Origin: Deltaproteobacteria bacterium
GTDB taxonomy: Bacteria > Desulfobacterota > DSM-4660 > Desulfatiglandales > Desulfatiglandaceae
Reading direction: 5' to 3'
Assembly: GCA_018644785.1 (NCBI GenBank)
Contig: JABGPV010000036.1
Location: 1-25,414, forward strand
DNA: 25,414 bases
The position numbers and the translations under genes were made by a program. The number at the start of each line of letters is the position of its first letter. The first letter of the stretch is position 1. This document shows positions 6,424-14,466 of this stretch, one piece after another. The notes under the pieces were generated by a model that saw only the letters and a program-made list of their open reading frames with translations, had not been told where the DNA came from and ran no database searches.

Positions 6424-6900
6424 ATGAAAATTGGGGTACTTTCGGATACGCATCTCTATCAAGTCACCCAGAAACTTGTCGATATTTATAACACCTACTT
6501 GTCCGATGCGGATATGATTATTCATGCCGGAGACATTGTATCTCCCAATATTGTTGAGTTCCTGGAAAAAAACGTATTTCACGGTGTTCAGGGGAATATG
6601 GATCCTCTGGAAATAAAAGCCCTGCTTCCTGAAAAAAAGATTGTAGAAGTGGGAAACTTTTCATTGGGGATTGTTCATGGCTGGGGGGCTGCCAGCGGAT
6701 TGGAGGATCGGATTCTGCCGCTTTTTCCGAAGGTGGATGTGATTATTTATGGTCACTCCCACATTATTAGTAATCATGAAAAAAACGGGGTCTTGTTTTT
6801 TAATCCCGGCACCGCTACCGGCTACAGCGCCACCGGTGTGAACAGCATCGGCATCCTGGAGGTGTCGGAGACGGTTAAGGGACGTATTATTCCAATTTAG
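6424..6900 (+). CDS. YfcE/MJ0936-type metallophosphoesterase
   Basis: A soluble two-metal phosphoesterase of 158 residues, the usual length for this small calcineurin-like family, whose members cleave phosphodiesters in vitro. All metal-binding blocks are present: SDTH (Asp8, His10), HAGDIVS (Asp37), GNMD (Asn58), VHGWG and GHSH near residues 110-113. The physiological substrate is unknown. I start it at the ATG at 6424 because GGAG at 6413-6416 lies 7 bases before it and the family N-terminus MKIGVLSDTH begins there, although the frame is open back to about 6340. It is the first gene of a same-strand run that continues with lapA after an 82-base gap. Confidence 0.9.
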   Translation: MKIGVLSDTHLYQVTQKLVDIYNTYLSDADMIIHAGDIVSPNIVEFLEKNVFHGVQGNMDPLEIKALLPEKKIVEVGNFSLGIVHGWGAASGLEDRILPLFPKVDVIIYGHSHIISNHEKNGVLFFNPGTATGYSATGVNSIGILEVSETVKGRIIPI

Positions 6901-6982
6901 CGGCTATTTTTTTTGGTTTTTTTCTATATCATGGGTTTTTCCATAAACTTTAGAGATTGACGACTGAATATGGAGGTTCGGT

Positions 6983-7348
6983 ATGAAACAGATCAAGGCG
7001 CTTGTTGTTATTCTTTTTTTGCTTCTTATTGTGGTGCTGTCGGTTCAAAACTATGCAGCTTTAGCAACCAAAATCCATTTTAAGGCAAACCTGCTTTTTT
7101 TGGATTACCAGACAGCAGACTTGTCCATATTTCTGATTGCGGTGGTGACGTTTCTCTTTGGTGTGGTGGTTATCTGGCTTTTCGGGCTCTCGGAGCGCAT
7201 CGCGTTAAAACGGCAGATCAAAGACCTCATGAAGGACGTGAAAAACAATGAGATGGAACTGAATTCCCTCAGGAATCTGCCGGTTACGACGGAAGGCATG
7301 CATTCAGGCGACGATGTGAGCCCGACACCCCCTCCCGTAAACACATGA
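6983..7348 (+). CDS. lapA: LapA-like inner-membrane protein (DUF1049)
   Basis: A small membrane protein of 121 residues with two transmembrane helices, at about residues 5-25 (ALVVILFLLLIVVLSVQNY) and 46-70 (LSIFLIAVVTFLFGVVVIWLFGL), followed by a charged coiled-coil-like segment and a proline-rich tail. This is the LapA/YciS layout. In E. coli LapA acts with LapB in lipopolysaccharide assembly and control of LpxC turnover. The assignment is strengthened by the LapB-like gene that starts 66 bases downstream. A GGAGG site lies 6-7 bases before the ATG. Confidence 0.88.
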   Translation: MKQIKALVVILFLLLIVVLSVQNYAALATKIHFKANLLFLDYQTADLSIFLIAVVTFLFGVVVIWLFGLSERIALKRQIKDLMKDVKNNEMELNSLRNLPVTTEGMHSGDDVSPTPPPVNT

Positions 7349-7414
7349 TCATGTATCTTCGTGTGAATTTGAAGCCATCAGATTGGATGTTTTGAACGTG
7401 AAGGAGAGATCCCC

Positions 7415-8623
7415 ATGCTGGAATCAACCTGGCAATGGTTCCTCGGCGGTGGAAGCCAGCAGATTCTCCTGACGGCCATTGTTTTTCTGCTGATCGGGTT
7501 ATTCCTGGGAAAACACATGCGTTCATCCAGGGAAGATGAACAACCGGCAGCGGCAAATAGAGGGGATAGCTCTTTTTTTAAAGGCATGCAATACCTGCTG
7601 AGCAAGGACCACGATCAGGCCATTGAGGAGTTTACAAAATCGGTTCAAGTGAATTCGGATACGATCGAAACTTATGTAACCCTGGGGAACCTGTATCGAT
7701 CAAGGGGCGATATCGACCGTGCCATCAGAATTCGACAAAATATCATTTTACGTCCCAACCTAGATGAAAAAATCAAAATCGGGGCGCTTTTCGATCTGGG
7801 CAAAGACTACCGCAAAGGTGGTTTCCTGAATCGTGCGCTCAAGACATTTCTTCAGGTCTCTCAAAAAACCCCCGATGATGTGCGAACCTTTAAAGAAATT
7901 GAACGGATTTATGAAGGGTTGAAAGATTGGGAAAATGCTTACGCCACCCGGCGAAAAATTGCCAGACTTGAAAAAGGTCACCATGAGCATATTTTAGCCC
8001 ATCATTTGGTGGAAGCGGGAAAAGTGTCTCAGGAAAAAGGTGACTACCCCAAGGCAAAGACATTTTTCAGCAAAGCCATTTCTATTCAGAAAGAATGTGT
8101 TGACGCCTATCTACATCTGGGAGATCTCCACTTTAAGAAACAGGAATACAAAAAAGCCGTTGCCGCGTGGAAAAAGGTGGCCGAAGTAGCCCCGCAATTC
8201 ACATTTCTGGCCTATGGTCGTCTGGAAGGGGCTTATACCCGGATGAAAAACCTGGAACCGGTAGAGGTTTTCTTAAAAGAATGCGCCCGCAAAAATCCGG
8301 ACGCCTTTACCCATATGGCATTGGCCCGCTATCTTTATAACAAGGATGATGTGGGGGGGGCCCTGAAGGAAATCAACAATGCCCTTTCAGTGAACCCGGG
8401 TTTCTGGGAGGCGAGGCGCTTCAGGGGGCAGATGTTCTTAAAAAGGGGAGCCTCAGAAGATATATTGGCGGATTACGGTGAGATTATCCAAGGGTTGAAC
8501 GTTCCTTATCTCAGGTTCAGATGTGTCCAATGCGGTTTTGAACCCAATGAACTCCTGTGGCAATGTCCCCAGTGCAACCAATGGGATACCATTGGCTTGA
8601 TCAATGACAATGAGGTCCCCTAA
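7415..8623 (+). CDS. lapB: LapB-like TPR protein with C-terminal rubredoxin-type zinc site
   Basis: A protein of 402 residues, near the usual LapB (YciM) length of about 390. It has an N-terminal membrane anchor (about residues 15-35, ILLTAIVFLLIGLFLG), a series of tetratricopeptide repeats (about 50-355, for example AIEEFTKSVQVN, YVTLGNLYRSRGDIDRAI, AYLHLGDLHFKKQEYKKAV) and a C-terminal metal site CVQC-x10-CPQC (Cys370, Cys373, Cys384, Cys387). In E. coli LapB recruits FtsH to LpxC and so sets lipopolysaccharide synthesis. The same role here is inferred from architecture and the adjacent LapA. AAGGAGAG precedes the ATG, and mutS follows after 23 bases. Confidence 0.93.
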   Translation: MLESTWQWFLGGGSQQILLTAIVFLLIGLFLGKHMRSSREDEQPAAANRGDSSFFKGMQYLLSKDHDQAIEEFTKSVQVNSDTIETYVTLGNLYRSRGDIDRAIRIRQNIILRPNLDEKIKIGALFDLGKDYRKGGFLNRALKTFLQVSQKTPDDVRTFKEIERIYEGLKDWENAYATRRKIARLEKGHHEHILAHHLVEAGKVSQEKGDYPKAKTFFSKAISIQKECVDAYLHLGDLHFKKQEYKKAVAAWKKVAEVAPQFTFLAYGRLEGAYTRMKNLEPVEVFLKECARKNPDAFTHMALARYLYNKDDVGGALKEINNALSVNPGFWEARRFRGQMFLKRGASEDILADYGEIIQGLNVPYLRFRCVQCGFEPNELLWQCPQCNQWDTIGLINDNEVP

Positions 8624-8646
8624 AGACGAGACCCTCGAAGCGAGAA

Positions 8647-11259
8647 ATGGCCCAACTGACCCCTATGCTGAGACAATTTATGGGCATCAAGGATGCGTTT
8701 CCGGATGCCATTTTGTTTTTTCGCATGGGTGATTTTTACGAAATGTTTTTTGAAGATGCCCGAGTTGCGGCAAAAATCCTGGGCATTACACTAACCTCCC
8801 GGGGCTCCTTCAACGGCAAAAAAGTCCCCATGTGCGGCATCCCGCACCACGCATATCAATCCTACATCGGTAAACTTGTTGACAGTGGCTGGAAGGTGGC
8901 GGTCTGTGAACAGGTGGAAGACCCGAAAACCGCAAAAGGAATTGTCAAGCGAGAAGTCGTCCGCGTTGTCACCCCCGGATCCTTGGTGGATGAAAAAGAA
9001 TTCGACCGAAAGGCCAACCTTTTCATGGCGGCCGTCTGGGGCGAAAACGGTGTTTATGGGCTGGCCCATGCGGACCTTTCCACGGGTGAATTTCGACTGA
9101 CGGAGATCAATTCCTTTGAGAATCTCTTGGAAGAGCTGGGAAGAATCGACCCGGCTGAATTGTTGCTTTCGGAACTTGATCGGAAGACCCGGCAAAAAGA
9201 TTTTTCAAGGTATCGCCTGGAAATACTGGGTGAGGAAACCTTTGATCCCCGGAAGGCGGATGAGTTGCTGAAAGAGCAGCTTTCGGTCAGGTCTCTCATA
9301 GGTTTTGGATGTGAAAACATGCCAAGCGGTATCACTGCTGCGGGAGCCCTCGTTGCCTATCTCAGAGAGACCCAGAAAGGGTTCCCCCCCCATATCAAAG
9401 AAATTGTGACCTATCATATGGGTGAGTTCATGATCCTGGACGCATCCACCTGTACCCATCTGGAATTGCTGAAAACCATCCGGGACCAGTCAACCAGAGG
9501 ATCATTGTGTCAAATCCTTGATCAATCGGTTACCCCCATGGGCAGCCGTCTGCTGAAAAACTGGATCAGCTATCCCCTGGTGCATGCGGACCCCATTCAA
9601 GAACGTCTGGCGGCGGTTGCCCGTCTGAAGGATGATCCGGCTTTGAGACAGGCGCTGCGAAGTGAATTGGGAGAGATCTACGATATGGCCCGGTTGAACG
9701 GCAAAATTGCCATGAAAAGGGCCAATGCAAGGGATCTGCTGGCACTCAAGGCCTCTATTCTGATACTCCCCGCCGTGAAAGACGTGATTTCAGAATCTTC
9801 GAGCATCCTGTTGTCCAGGTTGGGATCAAGATTAGACGTTCTCCATGATGTGGCCTCGCTGATTCAGGAAGCCATTCACGAGGATCCGCCGGTTTCCATT
9901 AAAGACGGCGGTATTATCCGTGAGGGGTACCGCCAAGAGCTGGACAAGCTGGTCACCTTGAGCCGGGATGGAAAGAGCTGGATTGCGGGTTTTGCAGCTT
10001 CCGAAAAGGAGCGAACTGGTATAAACAGTTTGAAGGTGGGGTTCAACAAGGTATTCGGGTATTATATTGAAATCTCAAAAGCCAACCTGAACCTGGTGCC
10101 GGAAGACTATATTCGAAAGCAAACCCTGGTTAACGGGGAGCGCTATATTACGGAAGCGCTGAAACGAAAAGAAGGGGAAGTCCTGGGGGCGGAGGAAAAA
10201 CGGGTCGCCCTGGAATTGGAAATTTTTGAGGAGATTCGGTCAAGAATCAGTCTTGAAAACCAGCGCATCAGGGAAACAACGGAAATTATAGCGTGGATTG
10301 ATGCACTGGCCGGTCTTGCCGAAACAGCTGAGCGCAACAATTACACCCACCCAGAAATCAATGAAAACACTGATCTAAAGATTATTCAGGGGCGGCATCC
10401 GGTGATAGAACAAACCGTCAAGGGTGAGGAATTTGTCCCCAACGACATCCATATGGATGCGGAAAAGCAACAGGTCATTATCCTGACGGGGCCCAACATG
10501 GCCGGAAAATCCACTATTTTAAGGCAAACGGCCCTGACGGTGCTCATGGCACAGATGGGCAGTTTTGTACCCGCTAAAAAGGCTGAAATCGGCATCGTGG
10601 ACCGCATATTCACCCGGGTGGGGGCATCCGACGACCTGGCGGGAGGCAGAAGTACGTTCATGGTGGAAATGAACGAAACCGCCAACATCCTGAGGCACTC
10701 ATCACCCCGGAGCCTTGTGGTTCTGGATGAAATCGGTCGTGGCACCAGCACTTACGACGGGTTGAGCATTGCCTGGGCCGTGGCGGAGGCCCTTCACGAC
10801 AGGGCCGGAAAGGGCGTTCGGACACTTTTTGCCACCCACTATCATGAGCTGACGGAGCTTGTGACCACCAAAAACAGGGTTAAAAATTTTAATATTGCGG
10901 TTCGCGAGTGGAACGATAATATCTTTTTTTTGCGGAAGCTGGTGCCGGGTGGCACCAGCCGAAGTTATGGTATTCAGGTTGCGCGAATTGCCGGTCTTCC
11001 GGAGGGCGTCATCGCGCGGGCCATGGAAATACTGAAAAATCTGGAAGGGGACGAAGTCGATGAAACGGGCAGGCCGCGCCTGGCCCACACGGCTTCAAAG
11101 AATGACAAAAGTGCTCAGGAAAAATGCATGGTGCAGTTGGATCTTTTCGGATCTCAGGATCGGGAGTTGAGAAAATGGATTGAAGATCTGAACATAGACA
11201 ACATGACCCCGTTGGAAGCGTTAATGGCTTTAAATGATCTGAAAAAGCGGATAAGCTAA
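8647..11259 (+). CDS. mutS: DNA mismatch repair protein MutS
   Basis: Mismatch-recognition ATPase of 870 residues, a normal MutS1 length. The mismatch-contact Phe-x-Glu motif is Phe30-Tyr-Glu32 in MGDFYEMFFED. The connector, lever and clamp regions follow, for example GFNKVFGYYIEISKAN at about 460. The ATPase domain has Walker A TGPNMAGKST (Lys621), GRSTFMVEM, Walker B LVVLDEIGRGTS (Asp694, Glu695) and FATHYHEL. The C-terminal MTPLEALMALNDLK is the conserved tail block. It acts with MutL, which is not in the window. Only a weak purine stretch (GAAGCGAGAA) precedes the ATG, so translation may be coupled to lapB 23 bases upstream. The amidase gene follows within a few bases. Confidence 0.98.
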   Translation: MAQLTPMLRQFMGIKDAFPDAILFFRMGDFYEMFFEDARVAAKILGITLTSRGSFNGKKVPMCGIPHHAYQSYIGKLVDSGWKVAVCEQVEDPKTAKGIVKREVVRVVTPGSLVDEKEFDRKANLFMAAVWGENGVYGLAHADLSTGEFRLTEINSFENLLEELGRIDPAELLLSELDRKTRQKDFSRYRLEILGEETFDPRKADELLKEQLSVRSLIGFGCENMPSGITAAGALVAYLRETQKGFPPHIKEIVTYHMGEFMILDASTCTHLELLKTIRDQSTRGSLCQILDQSVTPMGSRLLKNWISYPLVHADPIQERLAAVARLKDDPALRQALRSELGEIYDMARLNGKIAMKRANARDLLALKASILILPAVKDVISESSSILLSRLGSRLDVLHDVASLIQEAIHEDPPVSIKDGGIIREGYRQELDKLVTLSRDGKSWIAGFAASEKERTGINSLKVGFNKVFGYYIEISKANLNLVPEDYIRKQTLVNGERYITEALKRKEGEVLGAEEKRVALELEIFEEIRSRISLENQRIRETTEIIAWIDALAGLAETAERNNYTHPEINENTDLKIIQGRHPVIEQTVKGEEFVPNDIHMDAEKQQVIILTGPNMAGKSTILRQTALTVLMAQMGSFVPAKKAEIGIVDRIFTRVGASDDLAGGRSTFMVEMNETANILRHSSPRSLVVLDEIGRGTSTYDGLSIAWAVAEALHDRAGKGVRTLFATHYHELTELVTTKNRVKNFNIAVREWNDNIFFLRKLVPGGTSRSYGIQVARIAGLPEGVIARAMEILKNLEGDEVDETGRPRLAHTASKNDKSAQEKCMVQLDLFGSQDRELRKWIEDLNIDNMTPLEALMALNDLKKRIS

Positions 11260-11263
11260 ACCG

Positions 11264-13007
11264 ATGAAACGAAGAACCCTCTATTTTCATATTGACATGC
11301 CTTGCGGTGGCCCTTCTGGCGGTCCCACCCGGCATCGAAGGCAAAACACCTAAAACAGCGTCAGAACTGCTTGAGAAGGCGCGTCATTCAAAAAAAGCGC
11401 TTTTCAGCTCAGCTAAAAAGAAGCGTTATCACCACAATTGGATCAAATGCGCAGCCCAATACGAGGTGGTCTACGATCGCTACCCGAAAAGCCCTCCAGC
11501 AGTCCCGGCCCTTTATGAAGCCGCTGATCTCTACACGAGACTCTATAAATACTCCAACAAAAATAAGGATCTGGATACAGCCATTGCGCTTTACCGAAAA
11601 CTGGTGGCCGAGTACGGAGGTCATTTTCTGGCCGATGATGCCCAATACAAAATTGGGGAAATCTATTACAAAATAAAAAAAGACCCGTCCCAGGCCTATG
11701 TGGAATTCCTGAAGGTGGATGTTCGGTTTCCCAAAGGAGATATGCGGCCCAGAGCCAAAAAAATGCTCGACAAGCTGGCCGTAACGCTGAACAGGAAAAA
11801 GGAGCGGAAAAAGGAGCGGAAAAATAGCACCGAAGGACCAGCAACGGAAAAACAGCGGGCCATGGTTAAAAATATCCGTTACTGGTCAACCCCCAACTAC
11901 ACCCGCGTGGTGATTGATGTGAAGTCTCCGGTGAAATACGAACATCATCTCTTAAAGGCCGATCCCAGCCATAAGAAGCCGCGCAGGTTGTACCTGGACC
12001 TTCATAATGCCCGGGTCAGCAGGCGTATTGACAGTGTCGTCCCCATCAAGGATGATCTGCTTCAGAAAGCCAGGGCAGGACAATACACGGAAAACACGGT
12101 GCGCGTTGTTTTGGATACGGAAAAACTGGTGGGGTACAATGTATTTCACCTCTACGATCCCTTTCGTATCGTGGTGGATGTGCGCGGATTTGAAAAACGA
12201 AAACCCCAATCCCTTCAAGAACCGGTGCGGTCGGCAAAAAAACGAAAAGCCAGGCGGGGTATCAGGAAAACCGAAAAACCGGATCAAACCATTTCCCTGG
12301 CCAGGCAGCTCGGCCTGAACGTGAATCGGATCGTCATTGACCCCGGCCATGGCGGCAGGGATTCGGGTTGTGAAACACACCGGAAATACAAGGAAAAGAA
12401 TATTACCCTGGCGCTCGCTAAACGTCTGGCAAGCCGATTAAAAAAGGAAATCGGCTGCGAAGTCTTACTCACACGGAACAAAGACGTTTTTCTATCCCTG
12501 GAACAAAGAACCGCCATTGCCAACATGAAAAAGGCCGATCTTTTTATTTCGCTGCATGTCAATGCCCATAAAGACAAACGGATTCACGGCCTGGAAACCT
12601 ATTTTTTGAATATGGCCACGGATCAACGGGCCGTCATGGTAGCAGCCAGAGAAAATGCCACATCCGAAAAAAGCATCAGCGATCTTCAAACCATATTGAA
12701 CGATCTGATGATGAACACCAAAATCCGTGAATCGAGCCGGCTGGCTCACCAGGTACAAAAGGGCATGGTGGGAGGCGCCAAGAAGCGGTACAAGGGGATC
12801 AGGAGCCTGGGCGTCAAGCAGGCCCCTTTTTATGTCCTTATCGGTGCTCAGATGCCGGCCGTTCTGGTGGAAGTGGGATTTTTGAGCAACCGCACTGAAC
12901 GAAAAAGGCTGATGAACAAGGCCTACCAGGAACGGTTGGCGGCCGGCATCTGTGACGGCATAAAGTTCTACATCGAAAGTATCGATAGCAGTTATCAGGG
13001 AGGATAA
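11264..13007 (+). CDS. N-acetylmuramoyl-L-alanine amidase with AMIN domain; apparent frameshift in the signal peptide
   Basis: Envelope amidase that cleaves the bond between muramic acid and the stem peptide. Counting from the TTG at 11292 (571 residues): a TPR-like segment at about 48-165, a lysine-rich linker, an AMIN domain at about 190-300 that in AmiC-type proteins targets septal peptidoglycan, and an Amidase_3 domain at 345-560. Zinc ligands are His353 (DPGHGG), Glu368 (EKNIT) and His422 (SLHVNA). The catalytic Glu527 lies in VLVEVGF. The open frame has only a TTG start and no positive n-region. The ATG at 11264, 4 bases after mutS, reads MKRRTL and then leaves the frame. Removing one base near 11282 would join the two into a good Sec signal peptide. 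The coordinates given are for the repaired gene. The stop is 4 bases from the convergent prfB stop. Confidence 0.9.
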
Positions 13008-13011
13008 ACGC

Positions 13012-14107
13012 CTATTTCATCCGCAGGTAGGCATCGATGAAAGGATCAATTCCCCCATCCATCACCTTTTCCACATTTCCATTATCGAGATGGGTACGGT
13101 GATCTTTCACCATTCGGTATGGGTTGAAAACATAGGAACGAATCTGGCTTCCCCATGCAATATCTTTCTGGGTGTCGTGCATTTCCTGCTTTTTTTGCTC
13201 CAGCTTATTCTTTTCCAGATCGTAGAGTTTTGATTTCAGCACCTTCATGGCCATTTCTTTATTGCGATGCTGACTCTTTTCATTCTGACATTGAACCGCG
13301 ATCTTGGTGGGTAGATGCGTAATTCTAATGGCCGAACTGGTCTTGTTGACATGTTGTCCCCCGGGCCCGCTTGCCCGGTAAGTGTCAATCCTGAGATCCT
13401 TGTCATCCACTTCGATGTTGATGTCCAGGTCCACCTCCGGCAGCACTGAAACGGAGGCAAAAGAGGTGTGTCTTCGGCCGGTTGCGTCAAAAGGTGAAAT
13501 CCGGACCATACGGTGGATGCCGTGCTCCGATTTCAGGTAGCCATAGGCATAAGTTCCCGTTACCGTAAAGTCCACATTTTTGATGCCGGCTTCATCGCCT
13601 GCCAGGAAATCGATGACCCGGGCCTTCATCCCCTTGGCCTCAGCCCACCGGACATACATTCTGAAGAGCATCTCCACCCAGTCCTGGGCTTCGGTTCCCC
13701 CGGCCCCCGCATTAATGGCAACGATGGCATTTCGCCGGTCGTCGGGTTTGCCCAAAAGAGATCTGAGTTCCAGATTCTTAATATTTTCTTCCAGGCTTTC
13801 TACATCCTGGGCGACCTCTTTCAGTGTGGATGCATCTTTCTCTTCAATGGCCATTTCCGCCAGGAGCGCGGCATCTTCGGTTTTTCTGAAAAGGCCCTGC
13901 CATGTATCAATCTGTTCTTGAAGGGCTGATCGTTCCCGGTTCAAGCCGGATATTTCCTCCTGATCCCTTTGCCAGAAATCGGCTTTGCTCATCAGGTTTT
14001 CCAACTCTTCCAGTTTGAGTTTCTGGTTATCTAAGTCAAAGATGACCTCTTAGTTTATTGAGCTGGTCCATTACCGTTTTAATTTTTTCCGTGATGTCAT
14101 CAAACAT
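13012..14107 (-). CDS. prfB: Peptide chain release factor 2 (programmed +1 frameshift)
   Basis: Release factor RF2, which reads UAA and UGA and triggers peptide release on the ribosome. The short first frame starts at the ATG at 14107, with GGGAGGA 6 bases before it, and codes for 23 residues up to CTT TGA. A +1 shift there continues into the main frame ([12 protein letters not shown]...), giving 364 residues, the normal length. The codon-recognition motif SPF is in [10 protein letters not shown], and the peptidyl-hydrolase GGQ motif is in [14 protein letters not shown]. The gene ends with TAG, which is read by RF1 only. Because the first frame is short, the gene can easily be mis-started at TTG 14004 or at a later codon. 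A divergent promoter pair separates it from the thiamine operon. Confidence 0.97.
14035..14050 (-). promoter_or_regulatory. RF2 autoregulatory frameshift site
   Basis: On the minus strand the order is AGAGGT (14050-14045), CAT, CTT (14041-14039), TGA (14038-14036) and C (14035). This is the known prfB arrangement: an internal Shine-Dalgarno-like element three bases before CTT TGA C. When RF2 is scarce the ribosome slips +1 at CTT and makes more RF2. The SD-like part is AGAGGT rather than the AGGGGG of E. coli, but GAGGT can still pair with the 16S tail. Confidence 0.95.
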
Positions 14108-14191
14108 GGTATTCCTCCCATCACTATTCAGTTGTTTTTCAAATTATCGGGGTTTAAAGCATGGCCATTTAGCTTCTCCTTTACTTTTCCT

Positions 14192-14221
14192 ATGATATTC
14201 TTATACGAAGATTTTTGTCAA
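14192..14221 (-). promoter_or_regulatory. Promoter of prfB
   Basis: On the minus strand TTGACA (14221-14216), an 18-base spacer and TATCAT (14197-14192) give a good sigma-70 match, with a leader of about 75-80 bases to the ATG at 14107. Its -35 box is about 20 bases from the -35 box of the opposite riboswitch promoter. Confidence 0.6.
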
Positions 14222-14241
14222 TAGCAGCATTTTCGAATTTC

Positions 14242-14270
14242 TTGACATACCATCATTATGGCGGTATAGT
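14242..14270 (+). promoter_or_regulatory. Strong sigma-70 promoter of the TPP-riboswitch operon
   Basis: TTGACA (14242-14247), a 17-base spacer and TATAGT (14265-14270) match the consensus at 11 of 12 positions. The start of transcription would be near 14277, just before the riboswitch, as expected for an attenuation leader. Confidence 0.85.
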
Positions 14271-14279
14271 CATCTTTGT

Positions 14280-14370
14280 CGCTAGGGGTGGTTTTGCTGA
14301 GAGCCGGGACTGATTCTGACATCCTGCAACCCTTAGAACCTGAACTGGATAATGCCAGCGAAGGGAAGCG
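14280..14370 (+). ncRNA. TPP riboswitch aptamer (THI element)
   Basis: The conserved THI-box blocks are all present in order: GGGGTGG (14285-14291), CTGAGA (14297-14302), ACCCTTAGAACCTGAACTGG (14329-14348), ATAATGCCAGCG and AAGGGAAGCG up to 14370. The closing helix P1 can be read as CGCT (14280-14283) with AGCG (14367-14370). Thiamine pyrophosphate binding should stabilise P1. The element precedes cytX and controls the operon through the downstream terminator. Confidence 0.97.
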
Positions 14371-14422
14371 GCACGGTCGTGAAGCATCCCTGCCGTGTTG
14401 GGTGGTCTTTTTTGAGCCGCTT
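14366..14422 (+). promoter_or_regulatory. Antiterminator helix of the TPP riboswitch
   Basis: AAGCGGC (14366-14372) is perfectly complementary to GCCGCTT (14416-14422), with an inner CACGG (14372-14376) / CCGTG (14393-14397) stem. The left arm overlaps the 3' strand of aptamer P1, and the right arm overlaps the 5' strand of the terminator. The helix can therefore form only when P1 is open, and it then blocks the terminator. The pairing is direct from sequence; the switching logic is inferred from known TPP riboswitches. Confidence 0.75.
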
Positions 14423-14451
14423 TTCTTCTTTGGAAGAAAGTGGCTTTTTTT
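14416..14451 (+). terminator. Intrinsic terminator of the TPP riboswitch
   Basis: GCCGCTTTTCTTC (14416-14428) pairs with GAAGAAAGTGGC (14433-14444) around a TTTG loop, with one bulged T and one G-T pair, and seven T follow (14445-14451). This is a good rho-independent terminator placed between the aptamer and the cytX ribosome site GGAGGGG (14454-14460). It is expected to form when TPP is bound. Confidence 0.85.
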
Positions 14452-14466
14452 GTGGAGGGGATTCCC

